Below are positions 12,701 to 23,915 of a DNA stretch of 64,000 nucleotides, in pieces. Within the stretch, counting starts at the first letter, position 1; the number at the start of each line of letters is the position of its first letter. Origin of the DNA: Mortierella alpina (lineage: Eukaryota > Mortierellomycota > Mortierellomycetes > Mortierellales > Mortierellaceae); the NCBI GenBank assembly GCA_029449245.1, contig JANATF010000005.1, positions 1,364,001 to 1,428,000 of the forward strand. Direction: 5' to 3'. The notes beneath the pieces were generated by a model, which saw only the letters and a list, made by a program, of their open reading frames with translations, was not told where the DNA came from and made no database searches. A program made the translations under genes and the position numbers.

Positions 12701-13052
12701 CGGTTATAACTCTGCGACGATCTTTGAAGAAGACGAAGGCACCTTGTTCTCGCCCGAGCCAGAGGACGAGAAGGGGGTGTCGATGATGCTGGACGAGGAT
12801 GAGGATGAGAGCGGCAACTACAGCCCCATGGAGGGACCGTACTCGCATCATCCGAGTGGTTTGAACAGGACGGTGAATCGACTGACCTTGGACTTTGGTG
12901 AGGGATTTGATGTGGGATCGAACTCTCCTGATAGCCCGCAGAGCTTCCAGGAGATTTTGGACATTGGACCCAATTCGGCGGTTCATAGTGGATCATCCAG
13001 CTCGCTTCCATTGAAGGATGAAGGAGAAGGAAGCCGACCGACCTTTATATAG
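6771..13052 (+). CDS. ROM2: Rho1 guanine nucleotide exchange factor (DEP-DH-PH-CNH)
   Basis: Twelve exons: 6771-8496, 8593-8939, 9058-9399, 9491-9706, 9823-10116, 10220-10486, 10613-11165, 11274-11701, 11807-12041, 12146-12294, 12382-12468 and 12579-13052 (1705 aa). Every border is GT-AG and the frame holds throughout. Domain order: a long disordered Pro/Gln/Ser-rich N-terminus (1-about 640); a DEP domain (about 655-745, with DSIEYKDCFDGRDAV); a DH/RhoGEF domain (about 850-1045, starting RQEVIYELIYTEKDFVNDL); a PH domain (about 1075-1210, MKGPLKKKGT ... YVFVFDHVLLLTKE); a citron-homology CNH domain (about 1250-1550); and an acidic tail. This is the architecture of yeast Rom1/Rom2, which activate Rho1 at the plasma membrane in the cell-wall-integrity pathway. 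The N-terminal exon alone is 575 residues. The assignment to Rom2 rather than another CNH-type RhoGEF rests on domain order. Confidence 0.93.
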
Positions 13053-13344
13053 AGACAGGATAGTGTGTAAAAAAGACGAACAAAAAATTGTCATGGCGAG
13101 TGAAGTATTCTTTCAATTGAGATTGTTCGATCACTGCTTCAGGTTCTGAAATGATATATATTTTTGCTACTTTTTTTTTCTTCTTCCTTTTCACCGAGGA
13201 AAGTGGATGAGGAGGAGAGGGAGGAAGTTGCAGTTTTGTGGATTGATATCGAGATATGGGGAGAAGTGGGGGAGGGGGAATGGCTTTCTGCTGCGGCAAA
13301 GCTTTAGAGTGGGGAGAGGAGGGAGGGTTTCTTTTTTTTTTTTT

Positions 13345-14406
13345 TTACTTGGCGTTGATAGCAACCTGGAGAGACTCGAGGACCTCGACCTCAATCTTGG
13401 CAGCAAGCTTCTCCTCCTCGGTGGCACCCGAGATGGAGACACGGTGAGCCTCGGCAAGGTTGTGGCGGATGGCCTCGGCGCTGAACTCCTCGACGGGGAA
13501 GGCCTCGACAGCGTTGATGTTGAGAGACGAGTCGGGGTTCATGATAGCGAAACCTCCAGAGACTAGATTATCCGAGACAGAAAGAAAACAGTGTACATGG
13601 CATGGCATGGTTAGCAGAAGAAGCCATGAACATCCTTATGGACACATTGCACTTTGTCAACTGTGTGCTAGATGTTTGGCAGTATGTTTTACCAAAGAAC
13701 TTCTTGGAGGCAGTGCCCTCGAGAACCTCAATGACTCCAGGGCGGAGCTGCTCAATCGAGGGAACGTGGCTGGCGAGGATACCCATGTCGCCAGAGACGG
13801 CGGCGATGTTAACCTGCTCAACGTTGACGTTCTTGTAGATGGTCTATACGGGTCAACGACAGCATGGGTGCATACGGCGTTAAAATGGTGTTCATGCGAG
13901 TAGACATGCATATCCTGAAGGTGGGAGTTTGAGACGAAGTGAAGTCGAGTGGTATGTAGAGATATTACAGTACCTGGTGAGGAACAGCGAAAGTCAAACG
14001 GAGACCGGTGGCAGCGGCCTCGGTGGCATAGGAGCGAACTAGAGAACATGGTATAACGGGACAAAACTGTGATCAGCGTCCTGAAGTCAAGCAAGACTGT
14101 GATGTTGCACGGTGTGACTCCAGTTCTGAATCTGGGCACGAAAGAGCTGGGTGAAAATGATGTCTATGCTAATGCCAAACTCGATCCGTTATGCTTCTCT
14201 CTTCCTTTGAGGTCGCATTGATAGATCCAGGTCCATCTGTCCAGTCGCGCCGTCCATCCTGTCCATTCCTTTTAGTGGTTCCCCGCTGCCTAAAGAGCCA
14301 TTTGTGGCCGTCCGTGATCGATGCGACAAACACAAAATGGAGAAATTGGTGCCATACCCAAGCGGACAGGGCGAACAGCGCGGACGGAGCGGGCAAGGAA
14401 GTTCAT
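13345..14406 (-). CDS. ATP16: ATP synthase F1 subunit delta, mitochondrial
   Basis: Four exons on the minus strand: 14358-14406, 13974-14038, 13693-13843 and 13345-13562 (160 aa). The delta subunit sits in the central stalk of F1-ATP synthase with gamma and epsilon and couples c-ring rotation to catalysis. The N-terminus MNFLARSVRAVRPVRL followed by VRSYATEAA is a classic matrix presequence with a likely cleavage near RSYA. The mature protein shows GLRLTFAVPHQTIY, VNIAAVSGDMGILASHVPS, LRPGVIEVLEG and FFVSGGFA, the beta-sandwich signature of the family. A C-terminal helical hairpin is rich in Glu and Ala. The 49-bp first exon is separated by a 319-bp intron, which is why no single long frame covers the gene. 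It is divergent from the DAHP synthase gene, with 267 bp between start codons. Confidence 0.95.
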
Positions 14407-14673
14407 GGCGAAGGGATTGATAAGGTAGAGGAGACCTTGCGATCGCTGGTCTGGCCAAAGACAGCGCTCAAAAGTGCGAAGACGCAGTCTCTGTATTATT
14501 ACAGTCGCGCATGCTGCGTGTCTATGGCCAACCGCCCACGCGCACTGGCCCAAACGCTTTTTTTCTTTTGGTTCAGTCAACGTTCCTTTGAATCTCACTC
14601 TTCCAGCAGCTTTCTCCATCCTCATTGCTTATAACTTGATTCCTTTACACTGCAAAAGAAATCACCTGTAACC

Positions 14674-16687
14674 ATGGACTCTCATTCTACGACTCCGATA
14701 CCACCCAGCACTATTGTCGCTGCCGAAGGTTGGACGCCTTCTTCGTGGCAGACGAAACCCGTTATGCAGGACGTTGACTACCCGGACAAGGTCCACTTGG
14801 ATAAGGTCCTAGAGAAAATCGGCCGCCTCCCACCTATGGTTGTTCCAGGAGAGGTATGCCACTTCGTTAAGCCCTCTGCTTTTAAACAGGGAGGTGCCAG
14901 GTCTACTGTGTCCACTTTGCAAAGACCGAAGTTGATTTTCTTGGAGCGGATTTTAACCAAACCTTGTTGGGCATAAAGATCCACCGACTCCGACAGCAGT
15001 TGGCAGACGTCGCCGCTGGCAAGGCGTTCTTACTCCAAGGAGGCGATTGTGCAGAGCTTTTCGACTATTGTTCTCAGGTAAATAGACGGTTTAGATGGTG
15101 CTTGAGCGACACGGCCAGCCGGATATTTGATGAAGCGTATTTTTCCAGTCAATGTTATGACTCTATGCGTGTCATCTGTACCGCTGGGGTGATACACGGT
15201 TCTATTTCTGCATTCTTTGACTGATAGTGATATGATATGGTCCCATAGAGCCCCATTGAATCCAAGCTCAAGGTGATGTTGCAGATGTCTCTGGTTTTGA
15301 TCTGGGGTGCACGAATGCCCGTTGTCAGAATCGCACGCATGGCTGGACAATACGCCAAACCCCGCTCAAAGCCCACGGAAATGCACGAAGGCCAGGAAAT
15401 CCTCAGCTACCGAGGAGATAACGTCAACGGCTATGACCCTGCAGACCGCAGTCCTGATCCAGAGAGGCTTTTGGGGTAAGTCGAGTATTATGGAGACCTA
15501 GTACCAATGGCCACAATTGTATTGATTCTGATATATCTTATTTTGATTATAGGGCATATTTCCACTCGGCGGCTACTTTGAACTATGTTCGCGCTATTTT
15601 GGCAGGTAATAACACCAACTTGCCGTTGAGCGTTGTAAATGCTGTCATGCTTTTCACCAACACACGATATCAATTGAACAATTGTCCCTCCCCTTCCATG
15701 ACACGTAGATGGATTTGCTGATCTCCATCACCCGTCCAGCTGGAATCTACACCACGTCAAGTCGGCATCGCTTCGTCAGGAATATCAAACCATTGTTGAC
15801 CGTCTCACAGACGCCCTTGACTTTATGAAGACCATCGGTGCGGATCCCAACTCAGCTGGCAGCAAAGTTGGCTCGCCCCTCAATTCGCTCAATACTGTAG
15901 ACTTTTTTGCATCGCATGAAGGTCTCTTGCTCGAATATGAGCAAGCCCTGACAAGGCTGATGGAAGACCCTTCCAATTCTTCACAGCAAAAGTACTATAA
16001 CGTTGGCACACATTTCTTGTGGATCGGAGACCGCACGCGACAACTGGATGGTGCGCACGTGGAGTACTTTAGAGGCATCGAGAACCCAATTGGTGTCAAG
16101 TGTGGGCCCAGTATGAAACCCGAGGAGCTTGTGGCCCTCTTGGATGTCCTCGATGCTGATAAGCAGCCGGGCAAGGTGACTCTCATCTCGCGGTATGGTG
16201 CAGATCTGGTCGATGAATACCTCCCTGCACATATCAAAGCAGTCCAGGGTTCAGGACATGTCGTCGTGTGGGCTTGCGATCCCATGCATGGAAAGTATGT
16301 GAAGCAGATCGATGGTGCATATTTATGTCAAGTCTCAGTCGGCCATTAGATCCTAAAACTAACGCTTTTTGTGGAATTAGCACCAAGCAGTCGGTGTCGG
16401 GCGTGAAGACAAGGCACCTGCTTGATATCACTAGAGAGCTCTCGAGGGCGATCAGGATTCATCAGCAGCACGGTTCTCATCTTGGAGGCGTCCATTTCGA
16501 ACTGACGGGCGACCGTGTGACAGAGTGCGTGGGCGGTTCAATGGAGCTGTTGGATGCCGAGCTCTTGGATCGCTATGAGACACAGTGCGATCCTCGTCTG
16601 AATTATGAGCAGGCACTGGACATGGCGTTCCTGATTGCCAAGTACCAAGAGAAGCAACGTGGCTACAGCGGAATGGTGTCTCTGTGA
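14674..16687 (+). CDS. 3-deoxy-7-phosphoheptulonate synthase, class II (DAHP synthase)
   Basis: Six exons: 14674-14853, 14979-15077, 15249-15475, 15553-15605, 15709-16294 and 16381-16687 (483 aa). The enzyme condenses phosphoenolpyruvate with erythrose 4-phosphate in the first step of the shikimate pathway to aromatic amino acids. Family-defining segments are AAGKAFLLQGGDCAE, RIARMAGQYAKPRS, YRGDNVNGYD, a histidine-containing SHEGLLLEYEQALTR, GTHFLWIGDRTRQLDGAHVEY, GIENPIGVKCGPSM, DPMHGNTKQS and HLGGVHFELTGDRVTECVGG. These place it in the plant/bacterial class II (AroA-II) family, not the class I ARO3/ARO4 family of yeast. The length fits class II enzymes. No transit peptide is evident, so it is probably cytosolic. 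Exon 5 is entered through the acceptor ending at 15708, giving LADGFADLHHP. Confidence 0.95.
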
Positions 16688-17048
16688 TAGGATTTAGGAT
16701 AATAAAAGACGAGTTCTAGTATTTTGCTGTGTTGGAGAGTGTGGAGCGGGCATCGTCGCCCTGGGTAGATTTGTGTGTGTAGGTGTCGGTCCAATCGACG
16801 GGAGAAGGGGATGCAGAGCTCTCGACCAATGGGAGCGCGCCTTATCACTTTCCACCACGCTTCTTTATTCTCACACCACCAAGAGTCTTCCATCTCGTTC
16901 TTCTGTTCTCTTCTTCATCCCTCCCTCCCATCTGTCCCCCGCACCCATCGTTCTCTAGTCTCTAGCTTCCTTCTCTCTCTCTCCGTCTCTCTCTCCTTCT
17001 CATTCTGCGGTTACTTGCTTCTCCTCCTTGACATCTACTCCCTACACA
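16688..17048. other. Intergenic region and Tudor-SN promoter
   Basis: Short spacer between two plus-strand genes. The right half (about 16900-17040) is strongly pyrimidine-rich with TC runs ending just before the ATG, typical of a leader or core promoter. No coding signal is seen. Confidence 0.55.
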
Positions 17049-20000
17049 ATGTCTGGTAAAGCTACTGTCAAATCAGTCCTCTCGGCCGATATGGTCGTCC
17101 TCAGCGGCCGTCCTCGCCCTGGCGCACCCCCAGCGACCCGCACTCTTGGACTCAACTACATTCAGGCCCCCAAGCTCGGAAACAAGGACCGCGATGATGA
17201 GGTATGTGCGTCGTTTGCTATCATTGCACGCGATCAGCCATGGGGACGCGCCTTGAATGCCTCATTCAACACTGATCAGATCAGATAGACCCGACCTGAA
17301 TTCACAGAGTTCAAGTCAGACCTTAAACTCAAGCTTCTACAGCGACTGACGCCTATCCCACTAACACTCATGCTGCTATGTAATTGTAATGATGAATTAT
17401 AGCCATTCGCGTTTGCTGCACGCAACTACCTTCGCAAACTGCTCGTTGGCAAGGAAGTCATGTTCCGTGTCGACTACACAGTACCAAGCACAGGACGCGA
17501 ATATGGTGCTCTCTATCTGAACCAGGAGAACGTTGCCCACACGTTGGTTCGCGAAGGATGGGCTGATGTACGAGAGGTTAGAGCATCAGATGCCGAGAAT
17601 GTCGATGTTGAAGCCCTCTATTCCTACAAGGCGGAGGCGCAGGCCGCCAAACGCGGTATCTGGGCTGATAACGAGTCGGTACGTTGCTTTTTTACTGTCT
17701 TCATGTCTCTCCCGGGAGGGTTGTAGTGACAGAGCCCTTTCTGTTAAGGAGAATGCTCATATGAGGAAGCATGTCCTATGGACTGGTTGTACGAAGAGCA
17801 GAGGAAGAAAAATTGCACTCTTCACTATGTACTGATGAGACGCTCAAAACTTTATAGGGTATCCGCAAGGCTCACTATAATCTTGAGGGAGATGCTGAAG
17901 TGTTTCTTGAAAAGTACAAGGGGCAGCAGTTATCAGGTAGGTGTCATTGGAGAACATGAAATGGCCAAGGAAGGCACTATTCATCTCTGACACGTTCCAC
18001 TTGCTTTTTTTTTTGACCTCCTCAGCAATTATCGAAAACATTCGTGATGGCTCGACAGTTCGTGCCTGCTTAACGCTGCCTAATGGCGAATATCAATACA
18101 TCACCCTTATGATTTCGGGCATCAGGGCGCCCATGATCAGACAGGGCATCGCCAACACCGAAGACGTTGTTGAGCCATTCGCAGAAGAGGTAAATTACCG
18201 CCAGCAAAGCCTTGGTTCTTGTTGCCAAGCATCCAGATCAGATGGGCATTTTGAACTTGTGATTACAAGTGTACTAACACAGGATCCGTGATGGCTCTCT
18301 GTAGGCAAAATACTTTGTCGAGTCTCGTCTTCTTCAACGTGAGGTTCGCGTGATCTTGGAGTTGGTCGGACAGAATGGCAACAACTTGTTTGGATCTATT
18401 CTTCACCCTGCTGGAAACATTGCCGAGGCTCTGGTCTCGCAGGGTCTGGCCAAGGTTGCTGACTGGAGTATCACCCATGTCACCGGCGGTCCCACAGTTC
18501 TTCGTGAGGCTGAGCGCAAAGCCCAGGCTTCCAAGTTGCGTTTGTGGCAGGACCACGTCGATAAGTCCAAGAAGGGAGCAGATCACGAATTCGATGCAAC
18601 AGTGACAAGAGTCATGACAGGCGATACTATCATTGTTCGCACCAGCAAAGGTCAGGAGCGCAAGCTGAGACTCTCCAACATCAAAGCCCCAACCCGACTT
18701 GCTCAGCAGCAAAAGGGATTCGAGATTGCATCGTTTGATTATGAGGCCAAGGAATTTCTGCGCAAGAGGTTGATCGGCAAGAATGTCCATGTTACCGTTG
18801 ACTATGTCAAGCCTCCTTCGGACCAGTTCCCCGAGCCTACGCACTGCGCTACCGTCAAGGTTGGCGAGACCAATGTGGGTGAACAGCTTGTCTTGAAGGG
18901 TCTTGCAGATGTTATCAAGTCTCGCGAGGACCGCTCCCAATTCTACGATCAGTTGTTGGTTGCAGAGGCAAAGTAAGTTGTGACAACATTTGTGTCTTGT
19001 GATGGTAATCGACCAGCAGCCAGCCTTGGCAATCCGTTATTAATAATATTTTTCTTTCTCTTCTTTCGCTAGGGCCAAGGAAGAGGGTAAGGGTAAACAC
19101 TCTGCCAAGGAGCCACCAAAGTACAAATGGTCCGATGCCTCTGAAAACGCTGCCAAAGCCAAACAGTTCTTGCCCCATTTCCAGCGTGGTGGTCGTACCA
19201 CCGCCATTGTCGAGTACGTCGCCAACGGTTCGCGCTTCAAGCTGATCATTCCTAAGGAGAGCAGCAAGATCACCTTTGTCCTGGGAGGCGTTCGTTGCCC
19301 GCGTGCCGCTCGCACTGCTAGTGAAAAGTCGGAACCCTTCGGTGCTGAAGCCTTGGAATTTATCTCGCGCCGATGCCAACAGCGTGAGGTCGAGATTGAG
19401 ATCGAGTCGCTGGACAAGACTGGAGGTTTCATCGGAACCATGTGGCTCAATAAGACTGACAACGTTGCAGCCCAGCTTTTGGAGGAGGGCTTGGCCACCA
19501 TTAATAACTACAGTGCCGAGCAGAGCAAGTACTCCAACCAACTCTACGCTGCTGAGCGTGCCGCTAAGGAGGACCGCAAGAACGTAAGTGCCCATTCCAT
19601 TGTGTGGTGTTTGTATTATGTGAGTGGGAATCTATTTATTCATACGACAACTCCTTGTATAGATTTGGGCCAACGTTGACCCCAATGCGCTTGCCCAGGA
19701 GGAGGAAGAGGTCGATACCTCCAAGCCCATCAAGAAGGAGTACCTCGATGTTGTCGTCTCAGAGATTGTCTCTGGTGGTCACTTTTACGTTCAGATCATC
19801 AACCAGAACATTGAGAGTCTTGAAAAGTTGATGTCGGAACTTGGCATTCATCACAAGCAAGGCAGCACCAGTGCACCCGAGAACTGGAAGCCCCGTGTTG
19901 GCGAGATTATCAGCGCAAAGTTCACGGAGGACAACCAATGGTACAGAGCCAAGGTCATCCGCAATGTGACCGAATCCAAGAGTGTGGAGGTCCTCTACGT

Positions 20001-20577
20001 CGATTACGGAAATGCCGAGACTATCCCCTTGAGCCGCGCCCTGCCCTTGCCATCACAGTTTAGCAAACTTCCTCAACAGGCCCAGGAGGCTGTCTTGTCA
20101 TATGTCAAGGTTCCCGAGATCAAGGACGACTTTGGTCTCGAGGCTGCCAACCGGTTCCGTGACATGGTCTCGGGCCGTCAGTTGGTGGGAGTGGTCGAAC
20201 AGCGTGAACACAATGTCATGCATTTGACCCTGTACGACCCTGCCATCTCTCAGGACCCCGACCGCAGCTTGAACGTGGAGTTGGTCCGTGATGGTCTTGC
20301 CACTGTTTTCCTCAAAACGCGTTATGCACGCCACCCTGGCAACCAGAGCTTGGTCACCAAGTTCCAAGAGTCAACTGCCTTGGCTAAGCGTGAACGGGTA
20401 AGCATGAATATCGATGAACTTATGTTTGCTGAACAAGGATGGATCAAAATATACATGTATGAACATATGAACTCCGATGCCTGCCACGCTAACCCTGAGG
20501 AATATCTGATTGTCAATCTTCGTCTTTAGTTGAACCTGTTCGAGTACGGTGATAACACCGCCGACGATGAGAACTAA
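17049..20577 (+). CDS. SND1: Tudor staphylococcal nuclease (Tudor-SN/SND1)
   Basis: Eight exons: 17049-17201, 17403-17678, 17858-17936, 18026-18189, 18305-18972, 19073-19583, 19663-20397 and 20530-20577 (877 aa). Four staphylococcal-nuclease-like OB folds occupy roughly residues 1-145, 170-325, 340-490 and 520-650. Recognisable pieces are YGALYLNQENVAHTLVREGWADVR, NLFGSILHPAGNIAEALVSQGLAKVADWS, HCATVKVGETNVGEQLVLKGLADV and GTMWLNKTDNVAAQLLEEGLATIN, the repeated (A/E)-x-L(L/V)-x-x-GLA element of the family. A Tudor domain follows (about 700-765, with KFTEDNQWYRAKV and VLYVDYGNAETI), embedded in a fifth partial SN fold. The protein is known as a multifunctional RNA-binding factor in splicing, stress granules and small-RNA metabolism. 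It is absent from budding yeast. The final exon encodes only 15 residues. The gene is convergent with the Myb-repeat gene, leaving 116 bp between stops. Confidence 0.96.
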
Positions 20578-20693
20578 GAAAAATATCCACTCTACTTTTT
20601 GTAACATAAATCGAACTTGACAGTGCCAACAGCATCTATTCGATCCACTTCATGCGGCAAACCCACACCTTTTTGAAAATGGTTTATAATCTA

Positions 20694-23600
20694 CTACTGT
20701 AATGATGCTGGCAAAGATGCCGACGCTTGGCTTGCCGTTGTCGCTTCATTGGATTGCAGAGGATCAGTCAACTGGCACCACCGGAGGCGGCATTGCCACG
20801 CCGACTTTGCAGGGAAGAAGCGAGAAACCGAGAGCCAGTCAGCCTGACCGACGCTATTGACTACCGCCTTCAGATCTTGATCCTCCTCTTGTGACCACGG
20901 GGTATAGAGTACATGGTGCTTATACGAAGATTCCCACACCCGTCGGCAAGGCCCTTTCGTCCAACCAGCCAGGCCACTTGAGGTCGTCGGAAGTGTCGTT
21001 GATCCCACTGATGATGGCTCCTTGGTTACAGACGACGAAGGCTGAGCCGCGTCGGAGGGCGTACGCAGATTCTTGACAACCTCGTCCCATTGGTTGTCAC
21101 CATACCTGTCCACAGCGTCCATGATGGCCATGTACTCGTCTACAGTCACGCCGGTGGCCTTGTCAGATAGCAAAAAGTACTTGCGCTGCAAAGACTCGAT
21201 TGGTCGATCTGGGATATAGAATCGCTGGATGGCTCTAAGCCCAGCAGCCGTGGGCCCGTTACTTCGACTGGCCAAGTCCATGCCAGAAGTGAGCAATGTC
21301 GTAGGGGAAGCCCCTGGTGAGATGTCCTGGTTGAAGATGGTGCCTACCTCCCGGACTCCCTTCTCCAGTAAGCGTACTTCCTCGTCCGTCCAACCTTCTT
21401 TCTCAATCTCAGATTTTCTCAGGGTTCGCCAATGAACACTGCACCGTTGTGCCGTCACGCCCTCGCCTACATGCCGGGCAACCCAGTTCCAGTTGATCCA
21501 ATTGACCTGAACTCCGCGTGTCTTCAAGCGCTGGCGGACCAGTTTCTGCAACTTGACAGACTTCTCCTTGTCCCATTTGAAGACGGGCGGTTTGCTGCGT
21601 GCATAGGCCAGATCGACATATTCCTTATCAAGTCCTTTCTGGGCTTCCTCTGCTGACTTGTTATTGCCGTCTAGATCGGGCTTTATGAGCTGTCGGATCC
21701 TGTCATTGAACAGCTCCTCACAATCCTCAGGACTAAATACTGTCAAGAGGGATGACTGCCGCGAAGCCTTTTTCGAGTGTTCAGCATTCTCGGTCGATCC
21801 TCGCGATTTGCTCAACTTCCTGGAAATTTCTTCAAAGTTGGATTTGTTTTCAAGCCAAAGTCTCCAAAACTGTGCTTCTCGGTGTGGGTCCCACTTGCTG
21901 GGTCGATGTTCCGTTCGATGCACCGGCATATCCAAGTGTTTCCAGTAAGCGCGGCACTCATCAGGTGAATGGTGACCACCAAGCGCTAGCGAAATGTCTT
22001 GCCAACCGCGTGTCCCGTGCTTGAGGACATGTTGGATCAGCGCAGTCTCCTCCTCAGGCTTCCATGTCTTTTCAATGCTTCGCAAATAAGAACTCTGATC
22101 CCAAATATCTCTGACCATAGTTGAGGATGCCTCCGCCGCTGAAGTCCTCTGGGACCGTCCAGATCGTCGTCCAACACGAATTTGGTCGCCGTCATCGCTT
22201 CGCTCGCCATCATCTGAGGCGTCTGCATCCAAGAGATCGTCATTACCATCACCATCATCGTCAGCAAATGCAGACTCGTCCGCCTCAGCGCTCTTGTAAT
22301 CGTCTTGATAATCGTCAATGAAATCATCGCCGTCATCGCTAACATCAGCGCCATCGTCCTCCTCGTCGTTGTCGTAATGGCCCTGGCTCTGGTCTTCTTC
22401 GTGGGACTCTGGAGCGCGCTTGTCATCATCTGTTCTCTCACTCGAATTTTCGACTCCTGCTGCTGAAATCAAGGTATCTGAGAGTGCGGATGTGACTTTG
22501 CTGGATCCTGACGATGATGATGAAAAAGAGGAGTGAGGCCTGGAGATTTCCTTGTATTTTTCCTTGCAAACGAGTCGATGAAATCCCAAGTCTTTCGAAA
22601 TCGTGGTCCAGGCAAGTCCTTGTTCAACATAGAACCGCAGCTTCTCCTCCATCGCTGGGGTCCATTCCTTTTGCTGCAGTGCTGGATCCAGAACAGTGTA
22701 GTATCGGTGAAAGCATTGACGAGCATCAATCTTGAGTTTCTGACCGATGTTTGAAAACGAGGCGCCGTCTCGCCGCAGCTGTAAGATTTCCTCATCTTCT
22801 TCTGCTGTCCACACCCGTGATGAAGGGATGTCGTGCAAGTTATATGCGAAATCCTCGTCAACGATTCCGAGAGATGCGACCATAGCCTCACTGTTGCCAG
22901 GCTTTGACTGTGACGGTGCTGATCCACTGTCAGGTTCTGATGTTGCCGATGTGTCTGTTGGGTTTGTTGCTGGCGAACTCGAACTCTCAGTGGCTATAAA
23001 GGCAGCCCTTGCTGCAGGTAATGGCCGGCTGCGATTAGCAAGCAAGTAATATGGGACGTTGGACGAGTTGATTTCTGGTGGTGCCCATCCTGATTTCATG
23101 TTTGGTAAAAGTCGATATTGGTATCGCATGTAGCACGTCATGGGAACCATCCCAAAGACCGTTCCGATCTGCCTCCAGTTCAGTCCTCGCCGTCGCAGAT
23201 CAACCAGAAGAGCGTCCATGTGGTCACACCATCGATGTCGTTTAGCTGATATTAGTCCTGTATCCTGCAGGGAGCCTAATCTCAAGGTGGAAGAGGATAC
23301 TTCATCGGATGCACGTCGTTTCGGTGTGGTTCTCTTCGGTTTGGGCGGGGGTACAAGGTGCGGATTAAGACTGTTCCACTTCTCTCGAACAATGGTCTGC
23401 GTCATCAGAAGCTCGTCAGAGACCTGCCGCCATGTCTTTCCTGCTGCGACAAGCGCGTTGAGACGCTCCGCCTTTTGAGGCGTCCAGGTCTGTAGTGAAG
23501 GATCCAAATACCTGACATACCGCGAGTGGCAGGCTGCGTGATCCCGTCCGATCGCCTCACCAATCTCTTTCCAGGTGCATCCCTCCAATCGCATGTCAAA

Positions 23601-23915
23601 AAGCTTGGCATCCAGTTCAGGCGTCCACGCATACGCGTTCCTTGCCATTATTCCTGCTTTCCCTGTTCTCTTGCCCGTTGTCGCGGATGAGACCTCGGTC
23701 ACGGCACGGTGTTCCGAAAAAGCCTTCGTGGGAGTGTGGAACCAGCGGCAGCGCGTGAGAGCATGGGGCGCGCGTGACAAGAGTCTTGACTGGATATGGT
23801 GTATTGAAGCAGTAGTGTGCGTTGCCGATGACCTGTTGATTCGCGTGGACGAGTTCCTGACCGAAGTCCGGGCACCTTCCTGAAGGAGCAGTCGAAGGCA
23901 GGACATCCTTCTCAT
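20694..23915 (-). CDS. Large Myb/SANT-repeat protein with mitochondrial-type N-terminus
   Basis: Intronless, 1073 aa, starting at the first in-frame ATG (23915); the frame further upstream has no ATG. About eleven Myb/SANT-like repeats can be counted. They begin with WTPELDAKLFDMRLEGCTWKEIG (about residue 95) and continue through WTPQKAERLN, WCDHMDALLVDLRRRG, WTAEEDEEILQLRRDG, WTPAMEEKLRFYVEQG, WKPEEETALIQHVLKHG, WDPHREAQFWRLW, WDKEKSVKLQKLV, WTDEEVRLLEKGV, a weak DEYMAIMDAVDRYG unit and WSQEEDQDLKAVV near the C-terminus. A very acidic Asp/Glu-rich linker lies between repeats 5 and 6. Residues 1-about 68 are rich in Arg, Ser and Thr with few acids (LLSRAPHALTRCRWFHTP), which resembles a cleavable matrix-targeting sequence. 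So it may act on mitochondrial nucleic acid rather than as a nuclear Myb factor. That is inference; a nuclear SNAPc4/Myb-type role is the alternative. Confidence 0.8.
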   Translation of the reverse strand: MRRMSCLRLLLQEGARTSVRNSSTRINRSSATHTTASIHHIQSRLLSRAPHALTRCRWFHTPTKAFSEHRAVTEVSSATTGKRTGKAGIMARNAYAWTPELDAKLFDMRLEGCTWKEIGEAIGRDHAACHSRYVRYLDPSLQTWTPQKAERLNALVAAGKTWRQVSDELLMTQTIVREKWNSLNPHLVPPPKPKRTTPKRRASDEVSSSTLRLGSLQDTGLISAKRHRWCDHMDALLVDLRRRGLNWRQIGTVFGMVPMTCYMRYQYRLLPNMKSGWAPPEINSSNVPYYLLANRSRPLPAARAAFIATESSSSPATNPTDTSATSEPDSGSAPSQSKPGNSEAMVASLGIVDEDFAYNLHDIPSSRVWTAEEDEEILQLRRDGASFSNIGQKLKIDARQCFHRYYTVLDPALQQKEWTPAMEEKLRFYVEQGLAWTTISKDLGFHRLVCKEKYKEISRPHSSFSSSSSGSSKVTSALSDTLISAAGVENSSERTDDDKRAPESHEEDQSQGHYDNDEEDDGADVSDDGDDFIDDYQDDYKSAEADESAFADDDGDGNDDLLDADASDDGERSDDGDQIRVGRRSGRSQRTSAAEASSTMVRDIWDQSSYLRSIEKTWKPEEETALIQHVLKHGTRGWQDISLALGGHHSPDECRAYWKHLDMPVHRTEHRPSKWDPHREAQFWRLWLENKSNFEEISRKLSKSRGSTENAEHSKKASRQSSLLTVFSPEDCEELFNDRIRQLIKPDLDGNNKSAEEAQKGLDKEYVDLAYARSKPPVFKWDKEKSVKLQKLVRQRLKTRGVQVNWINWNWVARHVGEGVTAQRCSVHWRTLRKSEIEKEGWTDEEVRLLEKGVREVGTIFNQDISPGASPTTLLTSGMDLASRSNGPTAAGLRAIQRFYIPDRPIESLQRKYFLLSDKATGVTVDEYMAIMDAVDRYGDNQWDEVVKNLRTPSDAAQPSSSVTKEPSSVGSTTLPTTSSGLAGWTKGPCRRVWESSYKHHVLYTPWSQEEDQDLKAVVNSVGQADWLSVSRFFPAKSAWQCRLRWCQLTDPLQSNEATTASQASASLPASLQ

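Noticed and set aside
18263-19595. Two long minus-strand ORFs opposite Tudor-SN
   Set aside because: Shadow frames of a highly conserved, codon-biased coding region.
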